This document shows positions 50,066 through 59,670 of a stretch of DNA of 64,000 bases, in pieces. The position numbers and the translations under genes were made by a program. The notes beneath the pieces are model-generated. The model was not told where the DNA came from and did not search any database. It worked only from the letters and a program-made list of their open reading frames with translations. Location: positions 310,001 through 374,000 of the forward strand of contig NZ_OESZ01000001.1 in assembly GCF_900239345.1 (NCBI RefSeq). The letters run 5' to 3'. The stretch's first letter is position 1. Every line of letters starts with the position of its first letter. The stretch is from Tenacibaculum dicentrarchi (GTDB lineage Bacteria > Bacteroidota > Bacteroidia > Flavobacteriales > Flavobacteriaceae).

Positions 50066-51781
50066 ATGAAAAAACTAATTGCTACCCTACTATTTATAAA
50101 CATATTTGTTGCTTTACAGGCTCAAAAATTAGAAAACAAAATTCCCAATACTTCCGATATTGTAGTCGTTGCCGATGCTGATAATTTATTCAAATTAATA
50201 AACATTTCAGAAATAGACAACAGTTTTTTAGGCGAAGAAATGTTAAAAGTTATTAATCGAAAAAGAGAAGATAAAATAAGCTCAGTGGGTGGCGCAGGAA
50301 TTGCTATAAAATCAAACGCATATTACTTTTTTGAAAGAACTGATAGTATTTCATACCATACATTTTTAGTGAAAATCAACGATAAAGCTCGTTATCAAGC
50401 TATGTTGAAATCAAGAGATTTAAAGAAAATTAAAAAAGAACAAGGATACAGTTATATTCAAAAAAATAGCGAATTAATGCTTTGGAATAATGAGTTTCTT
50501 GTTTTTGTAAAAGGTGATAAACACCGTAGGTATTTTAAGCAACATACCGAGCGTTTTGAAAAACTAAAAGAAGAAGGACAATCGATGTATGCTGTAAAAA
50601 AATCCCTGTCAAAACAATGGATTTTACAAAAAGGATTTTCAATAGCAACTAATGGTTTATTAACTTCAATTGCGGTAAATCCAAGCTTTCAAAAGGCGAA
50701 AAAAAGAAATGCTGTTGCAACACTTTGGGTGCGTAATTATGGTGAATTAATAGCCGATGTAATTGGCTCTTTAGGAAGAGGTTTAAAAACATCAATAGCT
50801 TCATTAATGCCTCAAAACGGTGAAAATATAAACGGAGTAGAAACGGTAACAGCTAATCTGTTTTTTAATAAAAAAAATGCCAATTTATTATTAGAAATGA
50901 CTGTTAGCGATGACATGAAAAAATCGTTCAAAAAGATTTATAATCAAAAAATGAACAGCACTCTAATTAATAGTTTTAATCATGATAATGCCTTGGCTTT
51001 TTGGAGTGTTTCTATAAATACCGAACAATTATTGCTAGAATATCCGGCAATGGTCGACAAAATGTATGGCGGAATGTTTCCAAAATTTAGTCAAGAAATT
51101 AGCCTTGTTGGCGATGTATTATCATTAATTATAGATGAAAAAGCAATGGCAAGCTTAGTTACTGGCGATGCTTTATTTGTATTAAATGGTTTTGAAAAAA
51201 AACAAGTATCTTATAAATCATATAAATATGATGACAATTATAAACGTAAAGAAATAACTAAAACAAAAGAAACATTAATGCCCGATTTTACTTTTATGAT
51301 GGGCTCAAAAGAAGAAAAATTACTAACAAAATTATTCAAATTAGGGCAAAAGCACAAGCTAGTAAAAGGAGCAAAAAATGTTTTTGAATTGGATGTTAAA
51401 AAAGCAAAATTACCTATTAATTTATATGCGGTTATAAAAAATGAGGTGCTTTATATTACAAACTCAAAAGTAAGAGCGATAAAATTATCGGTAGGAAAAA
51501 GAAGTTTTAAAACAAGAAAACACCGCAAGTTAATTAAGAAAAATTCAAGTGTTTTATTTGCCGATGTAAATGCGTTACTTGCTCATTTACCAAAAAAATC
51601 ATTTCGAAGTACTGAAAGAAAAATGATTGCTTTTTCGAATGATAATATTCAGGATGTTCGTTTTGTAGTTTCAAAAATGAAAGGAAACAAAATAGCGTCA
51701 AAAGTTGAATTAAATACTAACGGTAAACAAGAAAATACCTTAAAATTATTGTTTGATTTTATAAATAATATTGCAAAGTAA
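50066..51781 (+). CDS. Hypothetical exported protein A (DUF4836-like), paralogue of the next gene
   Basis: 571 aa with the start at ATG 50066; the frame is open from TTG 50045, but the signal peptide MKKLIATLLFINIFVALQAQ begins at 50066. After cleavage the mature part opens KIPNTSDIVVVADADNLFKL, a style I associate with DUF4836 proteins, though I cannot confirm it. A central signature YKYDDNYKRKEITKTKE (encoded near 51220-51270), followed by MPDF, recurs in the next gene. There are no membrane helices after the signal peptide. Probably periplasmic. Confidence 0.6.
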   Translation: MKKLIATLLFINIFVALQAQKLENKIPNTSDIVVVADADNLFKLINISEIDNSFLGEEMLKVINRKREDKISSVGGAGIAIKSNAYYFFERTDSISYHTFLVKINDKARYQAMLKSRDLKKIKKEQGYSYIQKNSELMLWNNEFLVFVKGDKHRRYFKQHTERFEKLKEEGQSMYAVKKSLSKQWILQKGFSIATNGLLTSIAVNPSFQKAKKRNAVATLWVRNYGELIADVIGSLGRGLKTSIASLMPQNGENINGVETVTANLFFNKKNANLLLEMTVSDDMKKSFKKIYNQKMNSTLINSFNHDNALAFWSVSINTEQLLLEYPAMVDKMYGGMFPKFSQEISLVGDVLSLIIDEKAMASLVTGDALFVLNGFEKKQVSYKSYKYDDNYKRKEITKTKETLMPDFTFMMGSKEEKLLTKLFKLGQKHKLVKGAKNVFELDVKKAKLPINLYAVIKNEVLYITNSKVRAIKLSVGKRSFKTRKHRKLIKKNSSVLFADVNALLAHLPKKSFRSTERKMIAFSNDNIQDVRFVVSKMKGNKIASKVELNTNGKQENTLKLLFDFINNIAK

Positions 51782-51785
51782 CAAG

Positions 51786-53132
51786 ATGTTTAAAAAAGTA
51801 TTATTTGTTGTTTTTCTACTGATTAGCACGCTGTTTACCTTTGGGTATTTTAAGTATTATCCCAGAGAAAATACGGCTGTTAAAATACCTGTTTCTGCGG
51901 ATGTAATTATTCGTGTAAATTTACGTGAAATAGCATATAACATGTTAAAGGATGTTGCAAAACATCCTTTAACATATTTAAAATCGTCTAAAAAAAATAA
52001 GCAAACTAAAGGGGGTTCTTTGTTTGAACAGCTTAAAATTCCTTCGGATGTTTTTTTTTACAGTAATAAGGATATTTTAAAAAATACTTGGGTAACTACT
52101 GTTATTGAAATCAAAAATAAAGCGGATTTATTATCATTTTTTAATCAAGATAAATTTGTTAAAAAGAGTATTGAAAATGCGGATTATTTTATCAATAAAA
52201 ATACTGTTTATCTTATCAATAAAAATCAATTAAGAATTGTTTTTAATGTAGATGAAATTAATAAAGTTGAAACGAAACTAAAAACTATTTTAAATACAAA
52301 AGAGTATTTAAAAGATGAAAATAGTATTATTCAGAAATTAAAAAACAGCAAAAAACTTATTGCTTTATCAACTAAAAGTAATGATTTTTTAGCCCTTGGA
52401 ATTGATGAAAATGAAATATCAGTAATTGGAGAATTATCTGAAAAAAACACGCCTTTTTTATCCTCAGAAAAAAACATAAATAATGGCTTATTAGCAACTC
52501 TTTCAGGGAAAGTAAAGAAAACTTTTTTATTTGATTATCTAAAAAAATCATCAAAAGATAGGTTTGAAAAATTCACAAATTTATCAGTCGATAGTCTTCA
52601 AAGGTATTGGAATGGTGAATTTAATGCCAATTTAAATGCTTTTATCCAGAGAAAAGACACCATTATAACTTATAAATATGATGATGATTTTAATAAAATT
52701 GCAAAAACAACGATTAAAAAAACAATAATTCCTGATTTAAATGTAAGTTTTGGAGGCGGTGCTTTTTTAAATTATTTATCATCAAAAAAAGCAATAAAAA
52801 ATATTAATGGAAAAGAAATATTACTTGTAAACCCGTTGTTTAAAACTTATGTTTATCAGCAAGAAAAGAGCTTGTTTTTATCTTCAAAATATAAATCTAA
52901 TACTATTTTAAATAATGAAAAGAACAGGACTTTTAATCAGCACGCTAAATTTTTACTTTCTTTAGAGGTAGAAAAATATTTAAAAACCCAAGATACTTCT
53001 TTAGAAAATTTCACGAAGTATTTAGCTGAAATAAAAACAATAAAGGCGGTCATTAGTACTAATAATAAGTTGTGTATTAAAGTTTGTTTTAAAATAAGTG
53101 CGCCAAATTTTTTGTATCAAACAATTAAGTAA
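51786..53132 (+). CDS. Hypothetical exported protein B, paralogue of protein A
   Basis: 448 aa with the start at ATG 51786, four bases after the stop of gene A. The N-terminal hydrophobic stretch MFKKVLFVVFLLISTLFTFGY is a signal anchor, followed by NTAVKIPVSADVIIRVNLREI, which parallels the opening of protein A. The shared signature YKYDDDFNKIAKTTIKKTIIPDL (encoded near 52670-52740) confirms common ancestry. No domain of known function is visible. It ends 15 bases from convergent apaG. Confidence 0.6.
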   Translation: MFKKVLFVVFLLISTLFTFGYFKYYPRENTAVKIPVSADVIIRVNLREIAYNMLKDVAKHPLTYLKSSKKNKQTKGGSLFEQLKIPSDVFFYSNKDILKNTWVTTVIEIKNKADLLSFFNQDKFVKKSIENADYFINKNTVYLINKNQLRIVFNVDEINKVETKLKTILNTKEYLKDENSIIQKLKNSKKLIALSTKSNDFLALGIDENEISVIGELSEKNTPFLSSEKNINNGLLATLSGKVKKTFLFDYLKKSSKDRFEKFTNLSVDSLQRYWNGEFNANLNAFIQRKDTIITYKYDDDFNKIAKTTIKKTIIPDLNVSFGGGAFLNYLSSKKAIKNINGKEILLVNPLFKTYVYQQEKSLFLSSKYKSNTILNNEKNRTFNQHAKFLLSLEVEKYLKTQDTSLENFTKYLAEIKTIKAVISTNNKLCIKVCFKISAPNFLYQTIK

Positions 53133-53147
53133 TGCCTGTTTATAAAA

Positions 53148-53534
53148 TTAGTTTAAAGAAGGGCTTGCTGTTAATTGAAATGTAGGAATAGTAACGATAA
53201 ATTCTTCAAGAGTTTGGGTATTAATCATTTTGTAGTTTCCTTTCATAGCACCTGTTGTTGATACTAAAAAACAGTTTGATCGGTATTTAAAAATATCGTT
53301 AGGCTTTAAAATAGGAGTTTCACCAACTACACCTTTACCTGATACATGTTCTGTGTTTTTAAGAGCGTCCATAATAATCCAAAAGCGTTCTAAAAGTTTT
53401 ACGGTATTGGTAGAGTTATTTTCAATAGAAATATAATAACTAAAAGAAAAATATTCAGATCCACCGTAGTTAATAATACCATTAAAATTGGTTTCAATTG
53501 CTATTTTAATACCCTTGCTTATTTGTTGTAACAT
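53148..53534 (-). CDS. apaG: ApaG domain protein
   Basis: 128 aa, fibronectin-III-like fold. The core YFSFSYYISIENNSTNTVKLLERFWIIMDALKNTEHVSGKGVVGETPIL-type region matches ApaG, including WIIMDAL and the GVVGETP turn. The name comes from a gene linked to Co2+ resistance in Salmonella; the molecular function is unsettled. It lies 34 bases after the T9SS plug-like gene, an arrangement common in Flavobacteriia. Confidence 0.9.
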   Translation of the reverse strand: MLQQISKGIKIAIETNFNGIINYGGSEYFSFSYYISIENNSTNTVKLLERFWIIMDALKNTEHVSGKGVVGETPILKPNDIFKYRSNCFLVSTTGAMKGNYKMINTQTLEEFIVTIPTFQLTASPSLN

Positions 53535-53568
53535 AGTTTTATTTTTTTGTTAATTTTTTATTACCAAG

Positions 53569-54789
53569 TTACTTATTTTGATTAAAGTAACCATTCCCAA
53601 GTCCGATAATACGGTCGTAAGTTTCGCCGAAAGGCTTATAATATACGATAACAGTATATTCGTTTTCAGTTTGATAAAATGAACCATCAATTTCATTTAA
53701 GTTAATTCTATTATTGTTATTTAATGTAACAAAACTATAGTTATAAAAGCCTTGTTTAAATATAATATTAGCTTTGTATCTTTCAGAAATAGCATCGTAT
53801 TTCATTTTGTTTTCTTCGGATAATTGATAATTATTAAAAGCACCATAAATAAAAATATCTTTATTTTGATAAGCTTCATAAGCTGCTAATGAAAAATGAA
53901 TCATAGAATAATCTGCTTCTGAATTGGGGTCATTTGCTTCTAAAGTTCTTACTATAAATTGTCCGTTAATATCAGGATTGTAAGTGTATATTTTATTTAC
54001 TCGTTCTTCATTAGTATATAAATAACTGTGATAAATATCTTTTCTTTCAGTTTTAGCAATACTAAAACTAGTGTTACGTAAATGTTTAGTATCAAAATTT
54101 AAAAATTCATTACCACCCCCAAAATTTGTTTCAATAGTATGGTTGTAAATTAATTGTGCTGGTTTTATAAATTTAGGTTGAATATTATAACGAACCGTAT
54201 TCCAATTATGATTTTGAAATAACGCAACATTAATTTCTTGATTCGGATTGTTAATATTTAAATTTTTATGATTTATAGTAAATTGAACCGTTTGCTTTTT
54301 ATTATTTGATTTTGCTTCTCTACTTCTAAAAACAGCAACGCCAACAGTTGTAATATTCTCATAAAAAACACATTTTCTTGTAAATACTACGTCATAATTT
54401 TCATCTAAAATAGAAATTAAATAATTTCCGCTTTTGGTGATGATTGTATTTTGATTAGGAATATCAACACTATAATGTGTGTAAGGTTGAAGTGTATTAA
54501 AAGAATTGGTAATATTGATGATTTCATTTTCATCAAAACCATTAATATATTGATTGGAAGTTAAATTACTTGGTTTCCAATCATGTGTCATATGTTCAAT
54601 TTTGTATTGATATTCTTTATTATCAGCCTCTAAATCATCAAAAGAAAGTTTTAAAACCTGCCCAAGTTTTACAATTGCCGTAAATTGATTTGTATTATAT
54701 TTTGGGCGTAATTGAATTGTTTTGATATTTTGTGCATTAATTATTAAGTGTAATGTACTAAATACAAAGATTAATAGCTTTTTTATCAT
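53569..54789 (-). CDS. DUF5103 / type IX secretion system plug-like protein
   Basis: 406 aa. Signal peptide (about 1-19, ending LIINAQ), then an Ig-like N-terminal domain (about 25-125, IKTIQLRPKYNTNQFTAIV, YQYKIEHMTHDWKPSNL). A beta-rich C-terminal part has DIFIYGAFNNYQLSEENKM. This is the DUF5103 family. Members include the plug protein that closes the SprA translocon of the T9SS when PorV is absent. Gene context (apaG downstream, nqr operon upstream and divergent) matches other Flavobacteriia as I recall. Confidence 0.8.
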   Translation of the reverse strand: MIKKLLIFVFSTLHLIINAQNIKTIQLRPKYNTNQFTAIVKLGQVLKLSFDDLEADNKEYQYKIEHMTHDWKPSNLTSNQYINGFDENEIINITNSFNTLQPYTHYSVDIPNQNTIITKSGNYLISILDENYDVVFTRKCVFYENITTVGVAVFRSREAKSNNKKQTVQFTINHKNLNINNPNQEINVALFQNHNWNTVRYNIQPKFIKPAQLIYNHTIETNFGGGNEFLNFDTKHLRNTSFSIAKTERKDIYHSYLYTNEERVNKIYTYNPDINGQFIVRTLEANDPNSEADYSMIHFSLAAYEAYQNKDIFIYGAFNNYQLSEENKMKYDAISERYKANIIFKQGFYNYSFVTLNNNNRINLNEIDGSFYQTENEYTVIVYYKPFGETYDRIIGLGNGYFNQNK

Positions 54790-54905
54790 AAATGCAAATG
54801 TATCAAAATGTAAGGTAAAATTAATAATTTATTTAGAATAGATATAAATAAAGAGCTATCTAAAAGATATAAATATAAATAGTTACTCGAAAAAATCAAA
54901 ATCTG

Positions 54906-54913
54906 TAAATTTG
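54906..54913 (+). promoter_or_regulatory. -7 element of the nqr operon
   Basis: TAAATTTG fits TAnnTTTG and lies 40 bases before the nqrA ATG. No TTG stands at the -33 position. Confidence 0.45.
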
Positions 54914-54953
54914 TTTTTTTTTATAGAAAATCAATTTAATCAGTTCAGTTCCT

Positions 54954-56306
54954 ATGTCAAAAGACATCCGTATTAAGAAAGGCTTGGACATCAAGCTCGT
55001 TGGCGATGCAGCGCAAATAACTACCGAACTTCCGTTAGGTGGCGTGTTTGCAATTCAGCCAGATGATTTTCACGGCGTTATTCCAAAAATTTTAGCAAAA
55101 GAAGGTACCGAAGTAAAAGCGGGTCAAGCACTTTTTTATTCAAAAAGTGATGAGCGCATTTTATTTCCAAGCCCTGTTAGTGGTAAAGTTTCAGAAATCG
55201 TTCGTGGAGCCAGAAGAAAAGTTTTAGCAATTAAAATCACTGCTGATGCACAGCAGCAATACAAAGATTTTGGTAAAAAAGATGTTGATGCAATGTCTAG
55301 CGAAGAAGTGAAAAATCACTTATTTGCTTCAGGTTGCTGGCCATTTGTAAAACAGCGTCCGTATGACGTGGTTGCAAATCCGAATCAAGCACCTAAATCA
55401 ATTTTTGTATCTGCCTACGCAAGTGCACCTTTAGCAGCCGATTATGATTACGCCTTAAAAGGTAAAGAAGCTGAATTACAAACCGCATTAACTGCATTAA
55501 CTAAATTAACAGCAGGTAAAGTACACGTTTCTGTTGCAAAAAGCTCAACATCATCTCCGTTTAAAGGAATGAAAGGAGTTGAATTGCACAACGTATCTGG
55601 ACCGCATCCTGTTGGTAATGTGAGCACGCAAATTGCACAAATAGATCCTATTAATAAAGGAGAAGTTGTATGGGTTGTTACGCCGCAAGATTTAGTAGTT
55701 ATCGGTGAGTTATTACTAACTGGTAAATTTAACGCAAAGCGTACCATTGCTTTAGCAGGATCTAAATTCAGTAAGCCTCAATATGTAACTGCTTTAGCAG
55801 GAGCAAATATTGGAGCACTTACAAAAGGAAATTTAGAAGCTGATAATGCACGTGTAATTAGCGGAAACGTATTAAGTGGTCTTCAGGTTAATGAAGAAGG
55901 ATTTTTAGGATACTATGAAAACATAGTAACTGCAATTCCTGAAGGAAATGATTATGAATTATTCGGTTGGAATAAACCTGTTTTTGATAAGGTTTCTACC
56001 TCAAGAGCATTCACGTTTTCTTGGTTAACTCCGAAGAAAAAATATGATTTAAATACCAATACAAACGGTGAACACAGAGCTTTTGTAGTTACTGGATCGT
56101 ATGAAGAGGTATTTCCGTTGGATATTTTTCCGATGCAATTATTAAAATCTTGTAAATACAAAGACCTTGACGAAATGGAAGGGTTAGGTGCTTACGAAAT
56201 TGCACCAGAAGATTTCGCTTTAACAGAATTTATTTGTGTGTCTAAACAGCCTCACCAGAAAATAATTCGTGAAGGATTAGATTTAATGAGAGAAGAATTA
56301 GGATAA
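54954..56306 (+). CDS. nqrA: Na+-translocating NADH:quinone reductase subunit A
   Basis: 450 aa, a peripheral cytoplasmic subunit without membrane helices. The N-terminal lipoyl-like domain (KKGLDIKLVGDAAQ, LPSPVSGKV-like FPSPVSGKVSEI) and the C-terminal region match NqrA, which helps form the quinone site. It leads nqrABCDEF. nqrB follows after three bases. Length is typical. Confidence 0.96.
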   Translation: MSKDIRIKKGLDIKLVGDAAQITTELPLGGVFAIQPDDFHGVIPKILAKEGTEVKAGQALFYSKSDERILFPSPVSGKVSEIVRGARRKVLAIKITADAQQQYKDFGKKDVDAMSSEEVKNHLFASGCWPFVKQRPYDVVANPNQAPKSIFVSAYASAPLAADYDYALKGKEAELQTALTALTKLTAGKVHVSVAKSSTSSPFKGMKGVELHNVSGPHPVGNVSTQIAQIDPINKGEVVWVVTPQDLVVIGELLLTGKFNAKRTIALAGSKFSKPQYVTALAGANIGALTKGNLEADNARVISGNVLSGLQVNEEGFLGYYENIVTAIPEGNDYELFGWNKPVFDKVSTSRAFTFSWLTPKKKYDLNTNTNGEHRAFVVTGSYEEVFPLDIFPMQLLKSCKYKDLDEMEGLGAYEIAPEDFALTEFICVSKQPHQKIIREGLDLMREELG

Positions 56307-56309
56307 GAT

Positions 56310-57515
56310 ATGGGCTTAAAACAAAAATTACATAAGTTAAAAGAAAAGTATAAAGGAACTAAAATGGCACCGCTATTTAATGGTTTTCATACTTTTTTAT
56401 ATTTGCCAAATGAGACAACTCATGGAGGAACTCATATAAAGGCAGCAGATGATTTAAAACGTACAATGAATATCGTAATCATGGCTTTAGTACCATGTTT
56501 ATTATTCGGTATGTTTAATGCAGGATACCAACATTATGCAGCAATTAATGGATTTACTGAAGGAATGTCTTTCTTTAGTGGAGATTTTTGGAACTTAGAC
56601 AATTTATTCGTTGGAGCAATAAAAATTTTACCATTAGTAATAGTATCATATGTAGTTGGTTTAGCAGTAGAATTTATATTTTGTATCATAAAAGGACACG
56701 AAATTGAAGAAGGGTACTTAGTAACAGGAATGTTAGTTCCTTTAATTGTACCAATCGATTTACCTTTATGGATGTTATCTGTAGCCGTAGTATTTGGTGT
56801 GGTTATAGGTAAAGAAGTATTTGGTGGTACAGGAATGAATATTTTAAATCCTGCATTAACAATACGTGCATTTTTATTCTTCGCATATCCAACTTGGATG
56901 TCGGGAGATAAAGTATGGGTAGCTGATGCTAGAGAATTAGCTGGAACTGCAGATGCTATTTCTGGTGAAACTATTTTAGGTAGTTTAGCACAATCGCAAC
57001 CATTAACACATTCTGTTTCTGATATGTTCTTCGGATTTATTCCTGGTTCAGTAGGAGAAACATCTACATTTTTAATTTTATTAGGAGCTTTATTTTTAAT
57101 CTTTACAAAGATTGGAAGCTGGAGAATTATGTTATCTGCAGTAATTGGAGCTTTAGTAATGGGATTCATTTTTAATCAAGTAGTTGGTTTAGGATGGATT
57201 GGTGAAACAAGTAAGTTTTACGGATTAATGAGTTTAGATTTCTGGAAACATTTATTAATTGGAGGTTTTGCATTTGGAGCTGTATATATGGCTACTGACC
57301 CTGTGTCTGCATCACAAACAAATAAAGGTAAGTGGATATATGGTTTCTTAATTGGTTTTATATCAATAATGATACGTGTATTTAACCCTGCATATCCAGA
57401 AGGAGTAATGTTAGCTATTTTATTAATGAACGTTTTTGCTCCAACAATTGACCATTATGTGGTTCAAGGAAATATAAAGAGAAGATTAAAACGTACTAAA
57501 GTTAAAACTGCCTAA
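56310..57515 (+). CDS. nqrB: Na+-translocating NADH:quinone reductase subunit B
   Basis: 401 aa with about ten membrane helices. It is the main Na+-conducting and quinone-binding subunit. The covalent FMN threonine is expected at Thr221 in AISGET, where other NqrB proteins have SGAT. The GKEVFGGTGMNILNPAL segment (about 168-183) and MATDPVSASQTNKGKW near residue 328 are family signatures. nqrC follows after two bases. Confidence 0.96.
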   Translation: MGLKQKLHKLKEKYKGTKMAPLFNGFHTFLYLPNETTHGGTHIKAADDLKRTMNIVIMALVPCLLFGMFNAGYQHYAAINGFTEGMSFFSGDFWNLDNLFVGAIKILPLVIVSYVVGLAVEFIFCIIKGHEIEEGYLVTGMLVPLIVPIDLPLWMLSVAVVFGVVIGKEVFGGTGMNILNPALTIRAFLFFAYPTWMSGDKVWVADARELAGTADAISGETILGSLAQSQPLTHSVSDMFFGFIPGSVGETSTFLILLGALFLIFTKIGSWRIMLSAVIGALVMGFIFNQVVGLGWIGETSKFYGLMSLDFWKHLLIGGFAFGAVYMATDPVSASQTNKGKWIYGFLIGFISIMIRVFNPAYPEGVMLAILLMNVFAPTIDHYVVQGNIKRRLKRTKVKTA

Positions 57516-57517
57516 TT

Positions 57518-58258
57518 ATGAGTAAGAGAACAGACAGTAATGTATATACACTACTTTTTGCCATTGGTATGGTACTAATAGTAGGTGCGTTGTTAGCTTT
57601 TACAGCTTCATCGCTTCGCCCAATGATTGATGCAAACAAACGTATCGAAAAGCAACAAAATATTTTGTATGCGATGGGTGTAAATGAAAATGATGATACA
57701 AGTGTAGCATTTGTATCAACTGATAAAGTAGTTGGAGAGTTTTCAAAATATATTAAAAAGCAAATAGTAATTGAAGGAACTAATGTTTCTGAAAATACTA
57801 AAGCATATTTAATTGATATTAAAAAACAACAAACAGCTGCAAAAGCAGGTAAAGTAAGAAAATTACCATTATTAATAGGTGAAAAAGATGGTAAAACATT
57901 TTATATAGCACCAATTAGAGGTAAAGGTCTTTGGGATGCAATTTGGGCATATGTTGCTATGGATAAAAACATGGTAATACAAGGTGCTTTTTTTGACCAT
58001 AAAGGAGAAACACCAGGTTTAGGGGCTAACATTAAGCAACGTTACTTTATGGATGATTTTATTGGAGAAGATTTAATGAACAATGGTTCTTTTAAAGGAA
58101 TTACTGTTTCTAAATCAAATAATGATCCGAAGAACGAAGATAAAACAGATAACGAGGTAGATGCAATTGCAGGAGCAACAATTACTGGAGACGGTGTTGC
58201 GGCAATGATTAAATCTGAATTAGGTTTATACGTGCCTTACTTTAAAACATTGAAATAA
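57518..58258 (+). CDS. nqrC: Na+-translocating NADH:quinone reductase subunit C
   Basis: 246 aa, one N-terminal membrane helix (about 12-32) and a periplasmic FMN domain. The FMN attachment motif is DAIAGATIT with Thr221 as the likely phosphoester-linked residue. The TPGLGANI segment (about 165-172) is conserved. It lies two bases after nqrB and two before nqrD. Attachment requires the flavin transferase ApbE, not found in the window. Confidence 0.95.
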   Translation: MSKRTDSNVYTLLFAIGMVLIVGALLAFTASSLRPMIDANKRIEKQQNILYAMGVNENDDTSVAFVSTDKVVGEFSKYIKKQIVIEGTNVSENTKAYLIDIKKQQTAAKAGKVRKLPLLIGEKDGKTFYIAPIRGKGLWDAIWAYVAMDKNMVIQGAFFDHKGETPGLGANIKQRYFMDDFIGEDLMNNGSFKGITVSKSNNDPKNEDKTDNEVDAIAGATITGDGVAAMIKSELGLYVPYFKTLK

Positions 58259-58260
58259 AT

Positions 58261-58905
58261 ATGGGACTTTTATCAAAAAAAGACGCAGTATTAATTACAG
58301 ATCCGTTATTGGATAACAACCCAATTACTATTCAAGTATTAGGTATCTGTTCAGCATTAGCAATTACAGCAGAGCTTAAAGCTTCGTTAGTAATGGGTAT
58401 AGCAGTACTTTTTGTACTAGGAGTAGGTAATGTGGTAATCTCTTTAATGAGAAACATTATTCCATCAAAAATTAGAATTATTGTACAGTTAATAGTAGTT
58501 GCTGCTTTAGTAATTATTGTAGATCAGGTATTAAAAGCTTTTGCTTACGAGTTAAGTAAAACACTTTCGGTATTTGTTGGTTTAATTATTACCAACTGTA
58601 TTATTATGGGGCGTTTTGAAGCTTTTGCTTTAGGTAACGGGCCTTGGAGGTCATTCTTAGATGGAATTGGAAATGCCTTAGGATATGCTGTGATTTTAAT
58701 TATAGTAGGGTTTTTTAGAGAGTTATTAGGTTCTGGTACTTTGTTTGGAATTCCAGTGCTTGGAGATCCAATTGAAAAAACAGGATTATTTTCAACAGGA
58801 TATGAAAACAATGGGTTTATGTTAATGCCTCCAATGGCATTAATTATTGTTGGGCTTATTATTTGGGTACAACGTAGTAGAAACAAAGCATTAATTGAAG
58901 ACTAA
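58261..58905 (+). CDS. nqrD: Na+-translocating NADH:quinone reductase subunit D
   Basis: 214 aa, six membrane helices. PLLDNNPITIQVLGICSALAIT (residues 15-36) carries the conserved cysteine-containing helix that helps bind the intramembrane 2Fe-2S cluster with NqrE. Length is typical. It follows nqrC by two bases. Confidence 0.95.
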   Translation: MGLLSKKDAVLITDPLLDNNPITIQVLGICSALAITAELKASLVMGIAVLFVLGVGNVVISLMRNIIPSKIRIIVQLIVVAALVIIVDQVLKAFAYELSKTLSVFVGLIITNCIIMGRFEAFALGNGPWRSFLDGIGNALGYAVILIIVGFFRELLGSGTLFGIPVLGDPIEKTGLFSTGYENNGFMLMPPMALIIVGLIIWVQRSRNKALIED

Positions 58906-58935
58906 CCAAGTTAGAATTCATTAAAATATAGAAAA

Positions 58936-59670
58936 ATGGAACATTTAGAATTATTTTTCAAGTCAATATTTATTGATAACATGGTATTTGCAGTTTTCTT
59001 AGGAATGTGCTCTTACTTAGCTGTATCTAAAAAAGTAGCTACTGCCGTTGGTTTAGGAGCTGCTGTAATTTTTGTATTGGCTGTTACAGTACCTGTTAAC
59101 TGGTTATTAGATCAATACTTATTACAACCAGGAGCATTATCATGGTTAGGAGCAGAATATGAAGGTTACGATTTAAGTTTCTTATCATTTATTATGTTTA
59201 TTGCAACTATTGCAACAATGGTACAATTGGTAGAAATTATTGTAGAAAAATTTGCACCAGCATTATATAACTCTTTAGGTATTTTCTTACCATTAATTGC
59301 CGTAAACTGTGCAATTTTAGGAGGGTCGTTATTTATGCAATCTCGTGAAATTCCTACATTAGGATTATCATTAACTTATGGAGTTGGTTCAGGAATTGGA
59401 TGGTTTTTAGCAATTTTAGCTATTGCAGCTATTCGTGAAAAAATCAGATATTCATCAGTGCCACCAGCATTAAGAGGATTAGGAATCACTTTTATTGTTA
59501 CTGGTTTAATGGGAATAGGATTTTTAAGTTTTGGAGGTATGTTAACAGGAGGTGAAGAAGAAGCTAAAGCTGAAGAAGCTCCTAAAGCAGAAATCAAAAT
59601 AGAAAAGAAAGAAGAAGCAAAACAGCAAGCTGAAAAATTAGCTGATAACACTAAAAAAATTATAGAATAA
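58936..59670 (+). CDS. nqrE: Na+-translocating NADH:quinone reductase subunit E with charged tail
   Basis: 244 aa. Residues 1-200 are a normal six-helix NqrE with the conserved [12 protein letters not shown] and [14 protein letters not shown] cysteine helices. From about residue 205 a tail of some 40 residues rich in Glu, Lys and Ala ([20 protein letters not shown]) extends beyond the usual end of about 198-200 residues. Its stop codon overlaps the nqrF start (TAATG). Confidence 0.94.
   Translation: MEHLELFFKSIFIDNMVFAVFLGMCSYLAVSKKVATAVGLGAAVIFVLAVTVPVNWLLDQYLLQPGALSWLGAEYEGYDLSFLSFIMFIATIATMVQLVEIIVEKFAPALYNSLGIFLPLIAVNCAILGGSLFMQSREIPTLGLSLTYGVGSGIGWFLAILAIAAIREKIRYSSVPPALRGLGITFIVTGLMGIGFLSFGGMLTGGEEEAKAEEAPKAEIKIEKKEEAKQQAEKLADNTKKIIE

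Noticed and set aside
56534..57169. 211-residue minus-strand frame
   Set aside because: It is antisense to nqrB, whose motifs and operon position are unambiguous.
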